A stretch of 64,000 bases of DNA, from contig MU130364.1 of the NCBI GenBank assembly GCA_015039465.1, forward strand, positions 272,346 through 336,345, read 5' to 3'. Shown here one piece after another: positions 33,255 through 45,123 of this stretch. The notes below the pieces were generated by a model. It searched no databases, was not told the origin of the DNA, and saw only the letters and a program-made list of their open reading frames with translations. Every line of letters begins with the position of its first letter. Positions within the stretch are counted from its first letter, which is position 1. The DNA is from Phlegmacium glaucopus. Taxonomy: Eukaryota; Basidiomycota; Agaricomycetes; Agaricales; Cortinariaceae. Made by a program: the position numbers and the translations under genes.

Positions 33255-34983
33255 CAACCCTCCTGTTCAACCCACCTGGGGTTTTGTACCCACCTAACCT
33301 GCTGAACCTATGACCCCAACCTGTGCTAACCCATACCCACAGAGGTGGGTACAGGTTAGCACAGGTTGGGGTAGGGGTTGCCCTGGGATACCCCAGGGTT
33401 ACCCCAGGGTTACCTCTGCCAATCCCTAGTCTCTGAGTAGATTACTATCACACATTCCTAAGAATGTGTGTATTTACTTTACTATTACATGATAATTATC
33501 AGGGCTTAAGGGTAGTTTCCTAGGTCCTTCTGTATATAAGGTAGCAGGTGATGTCTGTAGATGACACTTTTGTATTACTAGCGACCTTATCTTCTCTAAG
33601 TCTACAGCTGTAGTGGATTATCCATCGCAACAGTAAATGTTCCCTAACACTTTCCAAAGTTCTGAATTTCATTTCAACTGACACACACAACAACAACAAT
33701 AATTTGGATCAATTTAAGGATGATCAAACTTTTAAGTATTTTGCAATTTATGGCTTGCGCCAACAAATCAGTAAAGAATTCCTAAGACTTTTCTGATTGA
33801 AATGTGTACACACAAGTCCAAGACTCTGTTATTACTTCACAAATATTGTATACACTAGAAGACTCCAAGACTTCTGCCATGACTTCAACAAAATTCACAA
33901 TTATTGAAATAAATCACCAAAACAATGGGGAACTGATTTTGTATTTAATTCCCAAGCTCAAAAACAAGTGTTCAAGCTCAATGTCAGCAATGATGAGCTG
34001 CACTAGGTTTAAAATGAGGAGGAAAGAAAGAATCCAATTTTCTACCTATTTACAAAAGTCCAGGGGTATTTTATACAATTTACATGCTTTAAAAATAAAT
34101 AGTAGTCCAAAAATTAGAACACCAGTCCATGGCACCCTTAATTTGGTTCTGGTACCATGTGCACTCATTTGTGCCTGAAAATACAAGAGAACAAACCCAC
34201 AAAGGACATTTTCCCTATATTTAGCCTTATGTCACTGTGGTTTCCACCATTTTTGATGGTAACTGTGCCTCCTGTGCTTGGAAATGATCATTTTTGATCA
34301 CTTCCTTCATTTTTGATCACTTCCACCATTCCTGATCAGCCCTGATCATTTCAGATCATTTAATTCCCACCTGATCACATTGTGGTTATTTTTTACTCCT
34401 ACTGTTGCTAGGGCACCAATTCCCCCTGAATATTTAATAAATATTCTGTTGCTCCACAATTGCACCACATGACATTTGCTAACCCAAATATATTTATTTA
34501 ACTTTTCCTGTGCCAAGTCTATAATTTTTTTTATGGTTTTATTGGTTTTAATCCAGACATGCAATTTGTAGCATAACAAATAACAGTCCCTTGACCATAC
34601 TTGTTAACCACATGCATTTAAGTCACACAGTAATAGGTTTAATCAGCAGTTGTAGGGTAGGCAACTCTTATTTATTCATCAGCGGTATTGGCTATTTTTG
34701 GTGCATTAATTAATATTTAATAATAAACAAAAATTGCAAAAACCATGCTTATGCAAATTTAAGTCATATCAGCAGATAGTGATAGCCATGCCTTACTACT
34801 GTAGCAATAACAAGAACAGCACTAACCACATATTAATGGACTACCATACCTGTGTCACATCACAATTTTATTGCCAATGGATTCCTCTCATTTTTATGAA
34901 CATTTTGGCACAAAATACATTTTATTAGCCCTTCAGGAAGTGCCGGAATGTATTATTTAGTCAAGAGGGAAGGATATATATGT
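33255..34983. other. Repeat-derived spacer, no gene
   Basis: 33285-33430 is an inverted array of ACCC/GGGT words (such as CCCCAGGGTTACC). About 33435-33650 is the inverse of a TGTTAGGG-type LTR also seen from 36126. 34270-34380 repeats TGATCA words. The rest is AT-rich with almost no CG and no coding signal. Confidence 0.55.
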
Positions 34984-35405
34984 TGTAAATATCTACAGTA
35001 ACCATTGAAATTGGTTCCTACAAATAACTTTTTTTTGTTGTTGTATTTTACCCCAGTAATTCCTACCTTAACAGTTATAATTTTCTTCTTAAAATTACAT
35101 TGCTTTCTACTGTAAATAACCACAGTAATCATAGGAATTAATTCCTACAAATAACATTATTTTTTCTTGTATTTTACCCTAGTAATTCCTACCTTAACAG
35201 TTGTAATTTTCTTCTTAAAAGTTACATTGCTTTGCATTGTAAATAAATACAGTAATCATAGGAATCAACTCCTACAAATAACATTGTTTTTTCTATTGTA
35301 TTTTACCCAAGTTATTCCTACCTTGATAGCTGTAATTTTTTTCTTAAAAATTGCACTGCTTTCCATTGTAAATATCTACAGTAATCATAGGGATTAATTC
35401 CTATC
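34984..35405. repeat. Minisatellite, unit about 127 bases, 3.3 copies
   Basis: The word TGTAAATA-x-CTACAGTAA-type start recurs near 34985, 35112, 35239 and 35367. Each unit has a T-rich tract, ACCCYAGTAATTCCTACCTT and TTTTCTTCTTAAAA. Units differ by scattered substitutions. Confidence 0.85.
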
Positions 35406-36125
35406 ATTAATGTTGTAATTTCAACTTTCTCAAAATCACCACTTTTTTTGGTATTATTTCCTTATTCCTACCTTTTTGTCACAAATTACCATGGCTCTGG
35501 TCTTATAGTGGCTGCCCTGCCTTCATCCTCTTTCTTCAGCTCAAGCATTGATGGGAGGGTACCTCTAGAATATTCTGTGGCTTTTCTGTGGCTTTAAATC
35601 ATTTCAGTAGAAACAATTTGTTATCAACACAATCACCAATCCAATCTTAACCTCCTCAATGGCATGAAATACCTTCCATCCTCTCCCACTGGGTGTGGTG
35701 TAATAGAAGAGCTTTGGCAGAACTGGGAATTGAAAGTATCTCTGGAGTGGTGCCTCCAAATTGGAATGGGAACACTGCAGGCAGACAAAGCTTGTAAATG
35801 GTGGGGGTGGGGATGTAAGGAAGAGTGGTTGGTTAACCCATTAAAAACATCTTCATCCATTCCATTGGCCCTACTTTTTGTGATTGTACTTTGTAGTTAG
35901 AACCTACAGTATGACCAGTGTTGTTACTGTACTCTTATAAACTGCTAAATATCCTTCAATGTTGTTTATTGAGCTGCAAGGTGATAATGATGGTAGAAAG
36001 ATACAATTATGATCTGTAATTTATTCAAGGTCAAGCTCTGTGGTTAAGTCAGTTCATGAATGTAGAAATTTTATACTAGTAACCCACCTTTTGCTTTGAA
36101 TTCAACAGTCAAATCAGACCTGTTT
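35406..36125. other. CpG-free spacer, no gene
   Basis: No CG dinucleotide occurs from 35041 to 35700. A frame at 35664-35900 is open but shows no family signal. Confidence 0.5.
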
Positions 36126-36560
36126 TGTTAGGGGATATAGGCTAAGCATAAACACTCTGCCAACTTAGAGAGAAGGATATCACCAGTAACCAAGTTTATA
36201 ATAAGGTGTCATCTACAGACGACACCTGCTACCTATATACATAAGGACTCAGGTAACTACCCTAAGCCCTGATAGCCATCATGTGTATGTAAAGTAAATA
36301 TAGAGGGAACATTCATGAGGAACATTCAATAAGCATCTACTCAGGGATGCACATGTGTACAGTTACTAAGTAATGAGTGGCAAGTGGTAATCTCATTAGT
36401 CCACATGCAATACAGTTCATGTACAATACCATAGGAGGGGGATGGAGTCCACAGGCATATGTGTATGTACCTACATAGTGTTCCTCTAACATGTTTGGCT
36501 GGATAATTCCATATCCTTTGCTTTATGCATAGGAGATACAATCTGGGGGCCAATAGTAGG
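36126..36560 (+). repeat. LTR-like repeat (TGTTAGGGG start)
   Basis: From TGTTAGGGGATATAGG it aligns with the inverse of about 33435-33650, sharing GGTGTCATCTACAGACGACA and CCCTAAGCCCTGATA. The right end is not clear. Probably a degenerate LTR family. Confidence 0.5.
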
Positions 36561-36779
36561 CTGCTGAGTATAGTGTAGCATGCTTCTTTCCTATTGCTTT
36601 GAGACTCTTTAAGATCTTTTTAATTGATTGTCAATATGCTTCTGATAAAGTTAATATGAGATATCTGATTATTTTGACAAATTAGCTCACCCTCAACATT
36701 TGGCATTTAGTTTCTAAAAATAAAACACTACCATCTGATAGCTCATATATGGCCTCTCATTCACTAATGTCCTTTCCTG

Positions 36780-37200
36780 CCCCATTCCTGATTACTCTTA
36801 GCAATTCCACAGCATCTGGATCTTGACCTTCCAAAAAACCCTCAAAAGGAACCCCGGCCTTGGCCCAAAAACCCCACACCTGCTCCCTTGACAACCCTTT
36901 TTCTTGATATGGCAACTGTCCACTGGGATATTGTAAGTGATATTGAAATCAATCAGGTGGATCTGATAGGAATAAATGGTGTTCCCATTTTCAGGGTCCA
37001 TCAAGAATTTCTGTTCCATCAGGAATATGGCAATGTTTTCTGTTGATAAGAATTCCAGCAAAGTCCCAGATAGGATATTGAACATGTAACATCACAGGGA
37101 ACTTAATCTTAGGGGTATTCTTGGCCTGAATATAGCAGATGGTGTAGTGGACATTGTGTGGAGCATGCTGAGCATGACAGGTGGCAGCATTGGATGACAC
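36780..37200 (-). pseudogene. Relic of an unrecognised repeated ORF
   Basis: Minus-strand frames read KFPVMLHVQYPIWDFAG and, one frame over, LMEQKFLMDPENGNTIYSYQ followed by IHLIDFNI. The same protein is seen on the plus strand at 49631-49818 (KFPVTLCLIWDK ... KKNLMDPKTGQAALPHQIHK). Two divergent copies in one window suggest a transposon-associated or multicopy ORF. I do not recognise the family. Confidence 0.45.
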
Positions 37201-38150
37201 AAGTCAAGTCCTGTCAAGTCCTTGTATTCCAATCTCCATTTCAAATACAGGATCAATCATTTGTTTGCCTCACAAGCTCATTACTCAAGCCTCAGGCCTC
37301 AGGTCTGACCATTATCTCATTTTAGCTAACTAATTATGCAACAGACATGGCAAGGCCAACTACACACTTGATCATATCTACTGAAAACACAATAGTAGTC
37401 AAGCTGTTGCACCTTCCTCCCTTCCTCTGCCTGTTGCCTTTTACAATGCCTGAACTCTTGCCTCTTTGAGGCTATGACCTTTGCTTTTCACTTTGTAGCC
37501 TTTCTTATTTTTATTCTAATAATAAGAATAAAAAGCAGAGGCAAGAGAAAAACAAAGGCAAAAGGCAGAGGAAGGTGCTGGCCACAGGGAGTATATGTAG
37601 GTAAAAATAAGAATTAAAAAAAGCAGAGGGACAATGGGAGTTGGGGCTGTGAGACAGTTTAACAGCAATGGACTATTTCAAAATAAAAAAGCCTAATGAT
37701 TAACAAAGCCTACTTCTTTTGGTGATAGCCTTATTTGTTCCATATTAGAAAGCAATTGGCTAAATAGTATTTAAAGAGATTTTAACAAAGAGTCATTTAT
37801 TTGTGGTTTCAAACTATTAATTGTATTAAGTTACAGATTAAAAATGAAATAAAGGGGCTTGAATATAAGGACCTTTCAATTAGGATTATAATATACAATT
37901 TACATTACTTTTGCCATTTAAATTTTGGTACAGATGGAATCTCTCTTGATTTTGTTTTGTTTTATTAACAACTTTTGTAACACCAATTGCTTTGTTATTG
38001 AATTATACTAATATTACTAAAAGTTCAAAATTAATATATAGTTACAAATTTTTTACTTGAATCTAATTTTTAAGTTATTTTAATTCTTTTTAAAATTAAT
38101 ATTGTAAATTAATATAAAGCCTTTGAAAAAAAAAAAAAATTCAAGATTCC
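37201..38150. other. AT-rich spacer grading into mitochondrial-like DNA
   Basis: Contains an inverted pair (AAGAGGCAAGAG-type words near 37455 and 37530; related text near 38755). From about 37700 the composition becomes strongly AT-rich. No gene was seen. Confidence 0.4.
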
Positions 38151-38159
38151 AACTGTACA

Positions 38160-38502
38160 TTAAGCAAGTTTAACTTGTTTTGTGAAGTAAGATCAAATGA
38201 AGATAAAAAATTATTGTTATCAAAGATTCAAAAGCCACCAAGCTTTTTATAATTATTCAATTCAGGAAATGAGATACAGCTACCATATGATTATGATAAT
38301 TAAGATGATGACATAGTCTGAACTTACTTGTGAAAGTAAGAAGTAATAATTAAAAAAATTATGGTAACATAACTTTATATCTGGATTCATTGATGGTGAT
38401 GGTAGTTTTTTTATTTCATTTCAAAGAGATGGAGAAATTAAAACTCATTTCAATATAACTAATGATTTATTTTCTAAACCTTTATTAGAAACTATTTTGT
38501 AA
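38160..38502 (+). pseudogene. Nuclear mitochondrial insert: LAGLIDADG homing endonuclease fragment
   Basis: The frame near 38371-38502 reads FISGFIDGDGSFFISFQRDG then EIKTHFNITND and stops. SGFIDGDGSFF is the metal-binding helix motif of LAGLIDADG intron endonucleases, which cut intron-less alleles in mitochondria. Just upstream, AAGATGATGACATAGTCTGAAC (split here: AAGATGATGACATAG, TCTGAAC) resembles the 3' core of a group I intron. Only a fragment is present and the surroundings are nuclear repeats, so it is a dead transfer. Confidence 0.65.
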
Positions 38503-39223
38503 TTGTCTTTACTTCTCCAGCCCTTTTTATATTTGGTTGTTCTAATGTAAACTCAACAACTTTTTAATGTTATAATAACAGCTCACACTTTCATTATGAT
38601 ATTTTTCATGGTTAGAAAACACTAGATAAAACTAAAAATAAAGCAAAAATTGTAACTGAATCTTAATATATACAAGGGAACAGTCGTCATGGTAATGATG
38701 GACAATGACAGAGTGGCAATGACTAAATTTAAAGTAGAATTGAAAGGCCTGCACCTTCCTCTGCCTGTTGCCTTTATAATGCCCAAACTCTTGCCTCTGC
38801 ATTTTTATTCTTATTATTAGAATAAAAATAAGAAAGGCTATGAGCAGAAATCCTCATAGTTAAGACCACTATTAACCAAATTTATAGTTCATATTATTAT
38901 TTAATATTTTAAACCCTGCTAATTTTTAAAACTAGATTTCTAGTTTTATAATTTGATTTTGTAGTCAGCTTAGTGTACTCTTGTGTTTTAATTGTATTTT
39001 TAACCCCTTTTTCTGCCATAGCCTCAGCCACCATAGCCTTCACAATATTTACCATCATTACCATTTTCATCTTTGTCTAAGTCACCTTTTGCCTTTTCTT
39101 TTTTATTCATTCATTGCTTTTTGTCAAGTAATACCTTACTTTAAACACCCTTGCATTAGTCTGCATCTCAGGCATGTTGTGATATTCTAAATCTTGAATA
39201 TACTTGATAACCAATAATATTTT
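38503..39223. other. Mitochondrial-like AT-rich spacer
   Basis: AT-rich sequence between two mitochondrial-like fragments, interrupted near 38745-38850 by non-mitochondrial repeat words also found near 37420-37560. No gene was seen. Confidence 0.4.
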
Positions 39224-39427
39224 TTGATTTTTCAATCCCAACAATTTTTTACACAATTTTTCACAACTAGTGGCCTAGATAATACTGATTTGGGTTGGTT
39301 TTTAAACCAAAATATTATTTTTGAAGTTTTCACTTTCTTTTCAGTATTTTGGGCTTTCTTTCATTCTAGTTTATCACCTGAAATTGAAATAAATATTGAG
39401 GGACATTTAAGATTATTAAGTTTTTAA
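39224..39427 (+). pseudogene. Nuclear mitochondrial insert: cox3 fragment
   Basis: The frame contains FEVFTFFSVFWAFFHSSLSP EIEI (WAFFHSSLSP), the invariant core of cytochrome oxidase subunit 3, the mitochondrial inner-membrane respiratory protein. The preceding NTDLGWFLNQNI and following residues do not continue cox3, so the fragment is about 25 codons within a rearranged insert. Confidence 0.6.
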
Positions 39428-39447
39428 TTAAAGCAAATGTGAGAGAT

Positions 39448-39720
39448 TTACTTCTTATTTCTATTCCTCTTGCCTTTTTTCCCTGCAGCCAATATTCTAT
39501 ATAAAAATATAAGTTGGTAATAATTAATAATGTGAAGAATAGTAGTTTTATTGTAGGTAACCACTGCAGAATATGTTTTCTTATCCATTACATTCATATG
39601 TAGAATTTTTGCAATTCCTTCTAGAACAATTTGATCTTGTTTATTTTTTAAATTAAATAAAGTTTTATGAATATTTGAATTTGAACCTAATGTAGTGGAT
39701 GAACCTTTAAAAGAGGTCAA
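39448..39720 (-). pseudogene. Possible second homing-endonuclease fragment (mitochondrial insert)
   Basis: The minus-strand frame reads NLKNKQDQIVLEGIAKILHM and TYSAVVTYNKTTILHIINYY, like the C-terminal half of LAGLIDADG proteins (Y-x-V-x-V-x-N-K-x-x-I-x-x-I-I-x-Y). No LAGLIDADG helix motif is seen, so the assignment is tentative. Confidence 0.35.
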
Positions 39721-40849
39721 TTTTATTCTTATTTTCCTGTGCTCTAGCCTTACAAAGGCCAGGGAGAATAAAAATAAGAATAAAGAAGAGCAAAGGTTAA
39801 AGGTTAAGAAAAAAAATTAAAAAATCAAAAAAAATGAGCCCTTCCAGATTCACAACTCTGATAACAATTAGATACTCACTGTTATTTGATTATGGAAGGC
39901 TTAGCCTTAGACTTGTAATGCACAGAGATAGGAGGAGAGGGTAGAGGATGGTAGAAGAGAGAGTCTTTGGATAAAGACTATAGTGAAGGGTGGATAGATT
40001 GACATATGGACTGCATCATTCTGTATATAAAAGAAGACAATTTGTTGTACTCAGCAAGAACCAATTCCATATGTCTGATCCTATATCATTAAAATGATCA
40101 GGAATGAATTCAACAATATTCGGCTGCATCCTCTATGGTTTGTTGTCCTTTTGCAATGCTGAAAAGCTCTTTCTAGATAAACTGTTCAAATTTTAAAATG
40201 ATATCAGGTCAGCCATTACCAAGCACTTTTGAATACTATATAAAAATTGTGAATATTGTTAATAAATGACACATGATAGATGTTAATAAATGCCAGATTA
40301 AAATGAGGACAACCAACCTGAGAAATTTACAAGCAAAGTCTGTCTGGCAACAATGAAGCAGTAAATAAAAGGCAAAAAATGGCAAATGCCCCATGTTGGT
40401 CCTTTATAACAACAATTGGTGAGTTGAACTTAGAGATTCATAGTGACTTTTATGACTGACGGTATTATCTATAGCGATCATCGTCACAGTGTTCTGTTTG
40501 TTTGTGACAATTGATGATTGTGATAATTGTACTTTACAAATTTGGTGGCTGTATAAAGTGCATTACACACTCAAAGCAATAATGAAGGAAATTCAAACTT
40601 TACATGGTGGAATTATATTTCTTAGGATGTACCAATGTAATATGAATCACTTTCTCTCTCCAAGTTCTTGATTGACGGGCTTTAGAGGGTGCCTAAAATT
40701 GAACCTTGCCTGTGCCAAGACTTAGGTGTCACATCTGTCACATGGCAATGTGATGATTCTCCATCCTTCCTGATATATGATATTATCCCTTGTTTGGAGA
40801 CCATAACAGATATTTATCAAATTTACAAACTCTGGAAATTTACCACATC
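39721..40849. other. Repeat spacer, no gene
   Basis: CpG-poor sequence with LTR-like text (GAGGATGGTAGAAGAGAGAG and following, 39925-40030) related to repeat family Y. Short frames only. Confidence 0.4.
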
Positions 40850-41430
40850 AGGAAAAACATTTTTGCCCTAGGACAGTCTAAGGACACTCTAAAATACTCT
40901 AAGACACCCCCAGAGCTCTTAGAGCCTTAGAGCTCCAAGAGTGCTCTAAGAAGGTACTATTCCAATGTCTTTTTTTTTGAAAACTCAGAGGGTGTCCTAG
41001 GTATGTCCTGGGTATGTCCTGGGGCAACCTGAGAGCATCCCTGAGGCAGCCTTAGTCCCCTTATATCTGATGCTAGGACCAGATATTTGAATAGTCTCAC
41101 ACAACAGAATTATAATAATATAATAAAATAATATTCAATTATTCTAAACATCATATATACTAGTAATAAGATAATAATAAAATAGTGATACAAAGTTATA
41201 TACTAGTACTATAATACTGGGGGAAGTAGGAAATAAGAAAACAAAATTGTCGGTGGTTTATATATCTTTTGGATGGCGCACAGACCATTGGTCACATGAT
41301 CACAGATAAGCATGATTTCGAGCATATGGTGCTGGGTCAGGGTAGATTACATAAAATTCCAAAAAAGGAAATTTTTTTTAAAGGTGGTAGAGAATTGTTT
41401 TAGGACCCTGAATATGTTTAAATTATATTA
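40850..41430 (+). repeat. Left arm of a long inverted repeat
   Basis: Starts ATCAGGAAAAACA and contains arrays of CTCTAAGA/TCTTAGAG words (40870-40960). It aligns with the inverse of 48838-48415 and, continuing, of 46700-46545: about 580 bases per arm. No matching target duplication flanks the pair. Confidence 0.75.
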
Positions 41431-41484
41431 ATAGCAGCTCTCCTTATTGAGAAAATTGCAAAATACCTTTCTGGACATGGTGGT

Positions 41485-41653
41485 TCATCAGGAAAATCAC
41501 TTTAGCTCTAAGACACTCTAGCTACTCTGGGAGTCTCTCAGACCAACCTCAAAAAATAAATATGTTTCAAATGCATTTTTTTAGTGATTTGTACACTTAA
41601 ATTTTTGAGGTTGCTCTGAGAGACTCTTAGAGCCAAAGTGTTTTTCCTGATGA
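41485..41653. mobile_element. Palindromic MITE, 169 bases
   Basis: Ends TCATCAGGAAAA and TTTTTCCTGATGA; the arms (CTCTAAGACACTCTAG and CTGAGAGACTCTTAGAG) fold back on each other. It shares its terminus with the long inverted repeat at 40850 and 48838, so it is likely a deletion derivative. Confidence 0.7.
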
Positions 41654-43130
41654 GCTCATCAGCAAAATGAAAAAGACAATGTTGATTCTTGACCAGAACA
41701 TACCAATGATGTGATCTGGATCAAGAAGACCCTGGGTTTGATACTGATCATAGAGCGTGTTGGGAACAAAGGCTTGTAGTGCACCAAAAGACCTTAACAT
41801 ATCTCTCCATATACAATGTGTTGGAGTTTTCATTGAAGGCAAAGGGATTGTTGATATTTGGTGAGGTCGAAACTAAGCGATGCAATTCTGGGTCAGAGAA
41901 TTGGGATTGATATGTGTAGATCAAATCCTTGAATTTCTCGTAGTGTTTGGAATCCTGACAGATTATATGGGCGGGGGTTCCAGGGAACATTGTGGCAAGG
42001 TAGAGGAAGTCATTTGCTGTGTGTCGACCAAATCCAGCAAAAGCTTCAGATTTATTGGTGCAGATCTCATGGATAATTCTATGGGTCAGAGGTGGATCCA
42101 TTTGAACCTTTAGCCTCCCATCTTTGCTAGCAAATATTAACCATTGTCAGGTGATGCATGAACAATAAAAAGGAAGAGTGAGCTCACATAAAATAACTAT
42201 CAATTTGAAAAGTTGAATGTTTAGCCTTTTTCAATGTTTCATATTCAACAAGCACATCTTGGCACCAGCTTTCCAAGTACCAGTCAGGGCCACCTTTGAA
42301 ATGGTTGAAGAGATGCCAGCCCTGAGAGTAAAAAGGAAGAAATTTTTTTTATTGAGGTTTATATTTTTGAAAGAGAAAGAGAAAAAGTTACTGATCCTCC
42401 AATCTCAAAATCTGACCCATCCCATGGCTTCTGGCGACTTGTTACATGCATCCTCACTAGTCCAGTGAAGTCATTAATACCCCAGACCCACTTCAGGGAG
42501 ACAAAGATGGCATATAATTTGATTGTTCAGGGGTAGTTGATGAGGAGTGTGGGACTATGAATTCCTTGGGAATATGAAAGTTACTGATGGATTCACTCTT
42601 GCTGGTGTCAGGGTTAGGACCAGGGAAGTCTTCAGAAACTATCTCATAATATACTTCAGGCGTCATCCCGATGATATTAGCTTCCAGGCCAAAATTTATC
42701 ACACAGGCATGGTGTCCAGCAGCCATGAGAACCAGTTTGCCACGAGAAACACAGATGAGGGGGCCAGGAGGTGATTTTCCCATAAGGTACAGGAAATCCT
42801 CTGTGACTGCACATTGAATCCAGTGTTCTGGAGCTTCAGTCCATGTTGTTGACACTGAGGGATCTGCAATATATTGATGAATGTGGTTGGGGATTGCAAA
42901 GTCATTGACAGCTGAGGTTAATGTCTTGTATTTTCATTTAGCCGAGCCCATTGAATGTGTGATAGGGATGGGAACAAATGAAACTGAGTTGATGTTGAGC
43001 AAATAATGGACACATCCATCCATTCATAAGCTCACTCACATTCGAGATTCTGAATTTCCCCAGGAGAAAGACCTGATCCTTTTACAAACTCCACAATCTT
43101 TGTGATTGCTTTTCCCTCTGGAATTTCCAG
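41654..43130 (-). pseudogene. Unrecognised protein gene relic (several exons)
   Basis: Minus-strand pieces in order: LEIPEGKAITKIVEFVKGSG (about 43120-43060, followed by a GTGAGT donor), IPNHIHQYIADPSVSTTWTE (42895-42840), HWIQCAVTEDFLYLMGKSPP, VLMAAGHHACVINFGLEANI (to about 42670), MTPEVYYEIVSEDFPGPNPD, then GWHLFNHFKGGPDWYLESWC (42325-42265) and MDPPLTHRIIHEICTNKSEA (42101-42042), FGRHTANDFLYLATMFPGTP, SKHYEKFKDLIYTYQSQFSD. The pieces look like one protein of more than 350 residues with internal repeats of an ITEDFLYLM/ANDFLYLATM theme. I do not know the family. Stops and frame changes between pieces indicate decay or unresolved introns. Confidence 0.45.
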
Positions 43131-43137
43131 CATGTAA

Positions 43138-43615
43138 CACTGCTGGCACTGGGTGGTGTTTCCCTTAGAAAAATTTATTTTTAGAAATGTTTTGTCATTT
43201 CCAAATAATTTCTCTCATGAAAACACAAAAAGTATTTCTGAAGGAAAAATTCTAAAAATACATCAGGTGTTTCTCATGTGTTTCCCAAAGATAAATTTTA
43301 TGTTTTTTAAAGGGTTTCCTTTCAGAAACAGCAGGGAAACACCTATTCCACTTAGTGATAAGTGGAAACAGCAGGGAAACACCTATTCCACTTATCACTA
43401 AGTGGAATAGGTGTTTCCCTGCTGTTTCTGAAAGGAAAACCTTTAAAAAACATAAAATTTATCTTTGGGAAACACATGAAAAACACCTGATGTATTTTTA
43501 GAATTTTTCCTTCAGAAATACTTTTTGTGTTTTCATGAGAAAAATTATTTGGAAATGACAAAACATTTCTAAAATAAAGTTTTTCTAAGGGAAACACCAC
43601 CCAGTGCCAGCAGTG
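43138..43615. mobile_element. Long palindromic Tourist-like MITE with TAA duplication
   Basis: 478 bases that fold almost completely on themselves: arms of about 230 bases, from CACTGCTGGCACTGGGTGG at 43138 to its complement at 43615, centred near 43376. TAA flanks both ends (43135-43137, 43616-43618), the duplication of PIF/Harbinger elements. Because the arms match, mirrored 82-codon frames occur on both strands; they are by-products of the palindrome. Confidence 0.88.
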
Positions 43616-43710
43616 TAAGGAGCAGCAGTGTAAGGAATGAAGAACTTACTGACATGGATTAACATCACATGACTCAGACTCAGTGGCACCATTGTTAGAC
43701 CTGTATAGCA

Positions 43711-44560
43711 TTGATAGGATCCATATAACCTCTAGGTTCATAAACTGGTTATTTTTGCGATTTAACAACTTCGCAGTATATGCGGATGCCTCACGGGTAC
43801 CAACTTTATTTGCACTCTCATTTGCAGCTCTCGCACATCCTTCACACCTCACACAACATAATATAGTCCTCGCATGACCTTCACACATCACTTCTATGAC
43901 CTTCATAACTATCCAAAGCACCCTCATTTCTCTTTGCATTTCATACTTCGACATATCTTCAGTTCTCTCAGTCAATATTTGGACTTAATCATTTCATCCT
44001 TTCGCAACCACACCTTTGCACAGCCACTATCTAATCTCGCGGTCTTTCATGGCTCGCATACGCATCCCTTTCACTGGTTTTATCATGGTCTGTGTTGTTT
44101 TCAACTTACTTTCTTTTGACTTTCCATATATATAATTTTATCATCTCCTTCGAAACAGGAGGTCATTCAACTGGCCTCCTTACTCATCACTTTTATTTTT
44201 ACTTTATCTCCTATTCCTTTGTTACCAAACTACTGGGTTCATGTGACCTTGCATTAGCTCAATTTTTACATTACTGTTTTGCATATCCGCACCCGGTTAG
44301 TTACAACTCTTGTATTAAGTATCCATAGCAAGTAGGAGGGAAGGTGAACAAGAGATGGCCAGAGTTTTGATCCCATAAGCTTTGCAGCAATGTTCTAAGT
44401 CAATAGTCTCATCCTTTAAGCTACTTCGCGTACCATGTTATCGTTCGCGAACTTCGCTATCTTCGTGGTCTACTTGTCTTGCGTATTTCAATACCACAAA
44501 TACTACTTGCGGTCTGATCCCACCACAGGTACATCAGCATAGAATACAGACATAAAATAT
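43711..44560 (+). repeat. hAT left-end related repeat (copy 2)
   Basis: Aligns with 19383-19771 and then with the backwards block read down from 23762 to about 23465. Begins near TCTAGGTTCATAAACTGG. No transposase follows, so it is a truncated copy. It served as the independent template that located the lower join of the backwards block. Confidence 0.7.
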
Positions 44561-45123
44561 GATCTATCTTTACCCAACTCTAATCTTCTATCTAAGTCTT
44601 CTATCCCCTTACAAACTCGCATCAATTCAATTACTACATCTGGAGCCCAAGGGGGTAGGCATCTTCAACCCTATTCCTTCTGCCCCAAGATCTATCCACT
44701 ATGAAACAGAAACATCACTCTGCCACTAGCCCTATCCACTATGGAAAAAACACCATATCAGTAACAGAAGACACCCAAGACGACACCAGTCCTATTCCTA
44801 TTCTATTCCAAAACTGCATCAGTAACCAAAGACAACCAAAAGATGATGCTTTACCTGTTCAAGTACCTGCTAGCACCGTGAGAAGTCCAAGTGAGGGCAA
44901 AACAATAGAGGATACCTGTGAAAAGAAAGAGTTAATCAGAAAGAAGTTGAGATGAAAAGATTATGACTCAAGATATATCCAGATGAGCTAGAAGAGTTTC
45001 TTGAAGAACTTGAAGAGTTGGCCCAAAGGAAGGAGCTGACCTCAAGAGAGAAGGCTACCAATGAAATCAGAAAATGTGACTGCTAGGTATCATACATTTG
45101 GCGGTGTACAGGACTTGAAACGG
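44561..45123. other. Low-coding spacer
   Basis: A frame at 44701-44955 (Thr/Ser/Lys-rich, ending CEKKELIRKKLR) is open for 84 codons but has no family signal. Related text (GCCCTATTCC, CCACTATG) is repeated locally. Confidence 0.35.

Noticed and set aside
43153..43600. Two nearly identical 82-codon proteins on opposite strands
   Set aside because: They are the two arms of one palindromic MITE.
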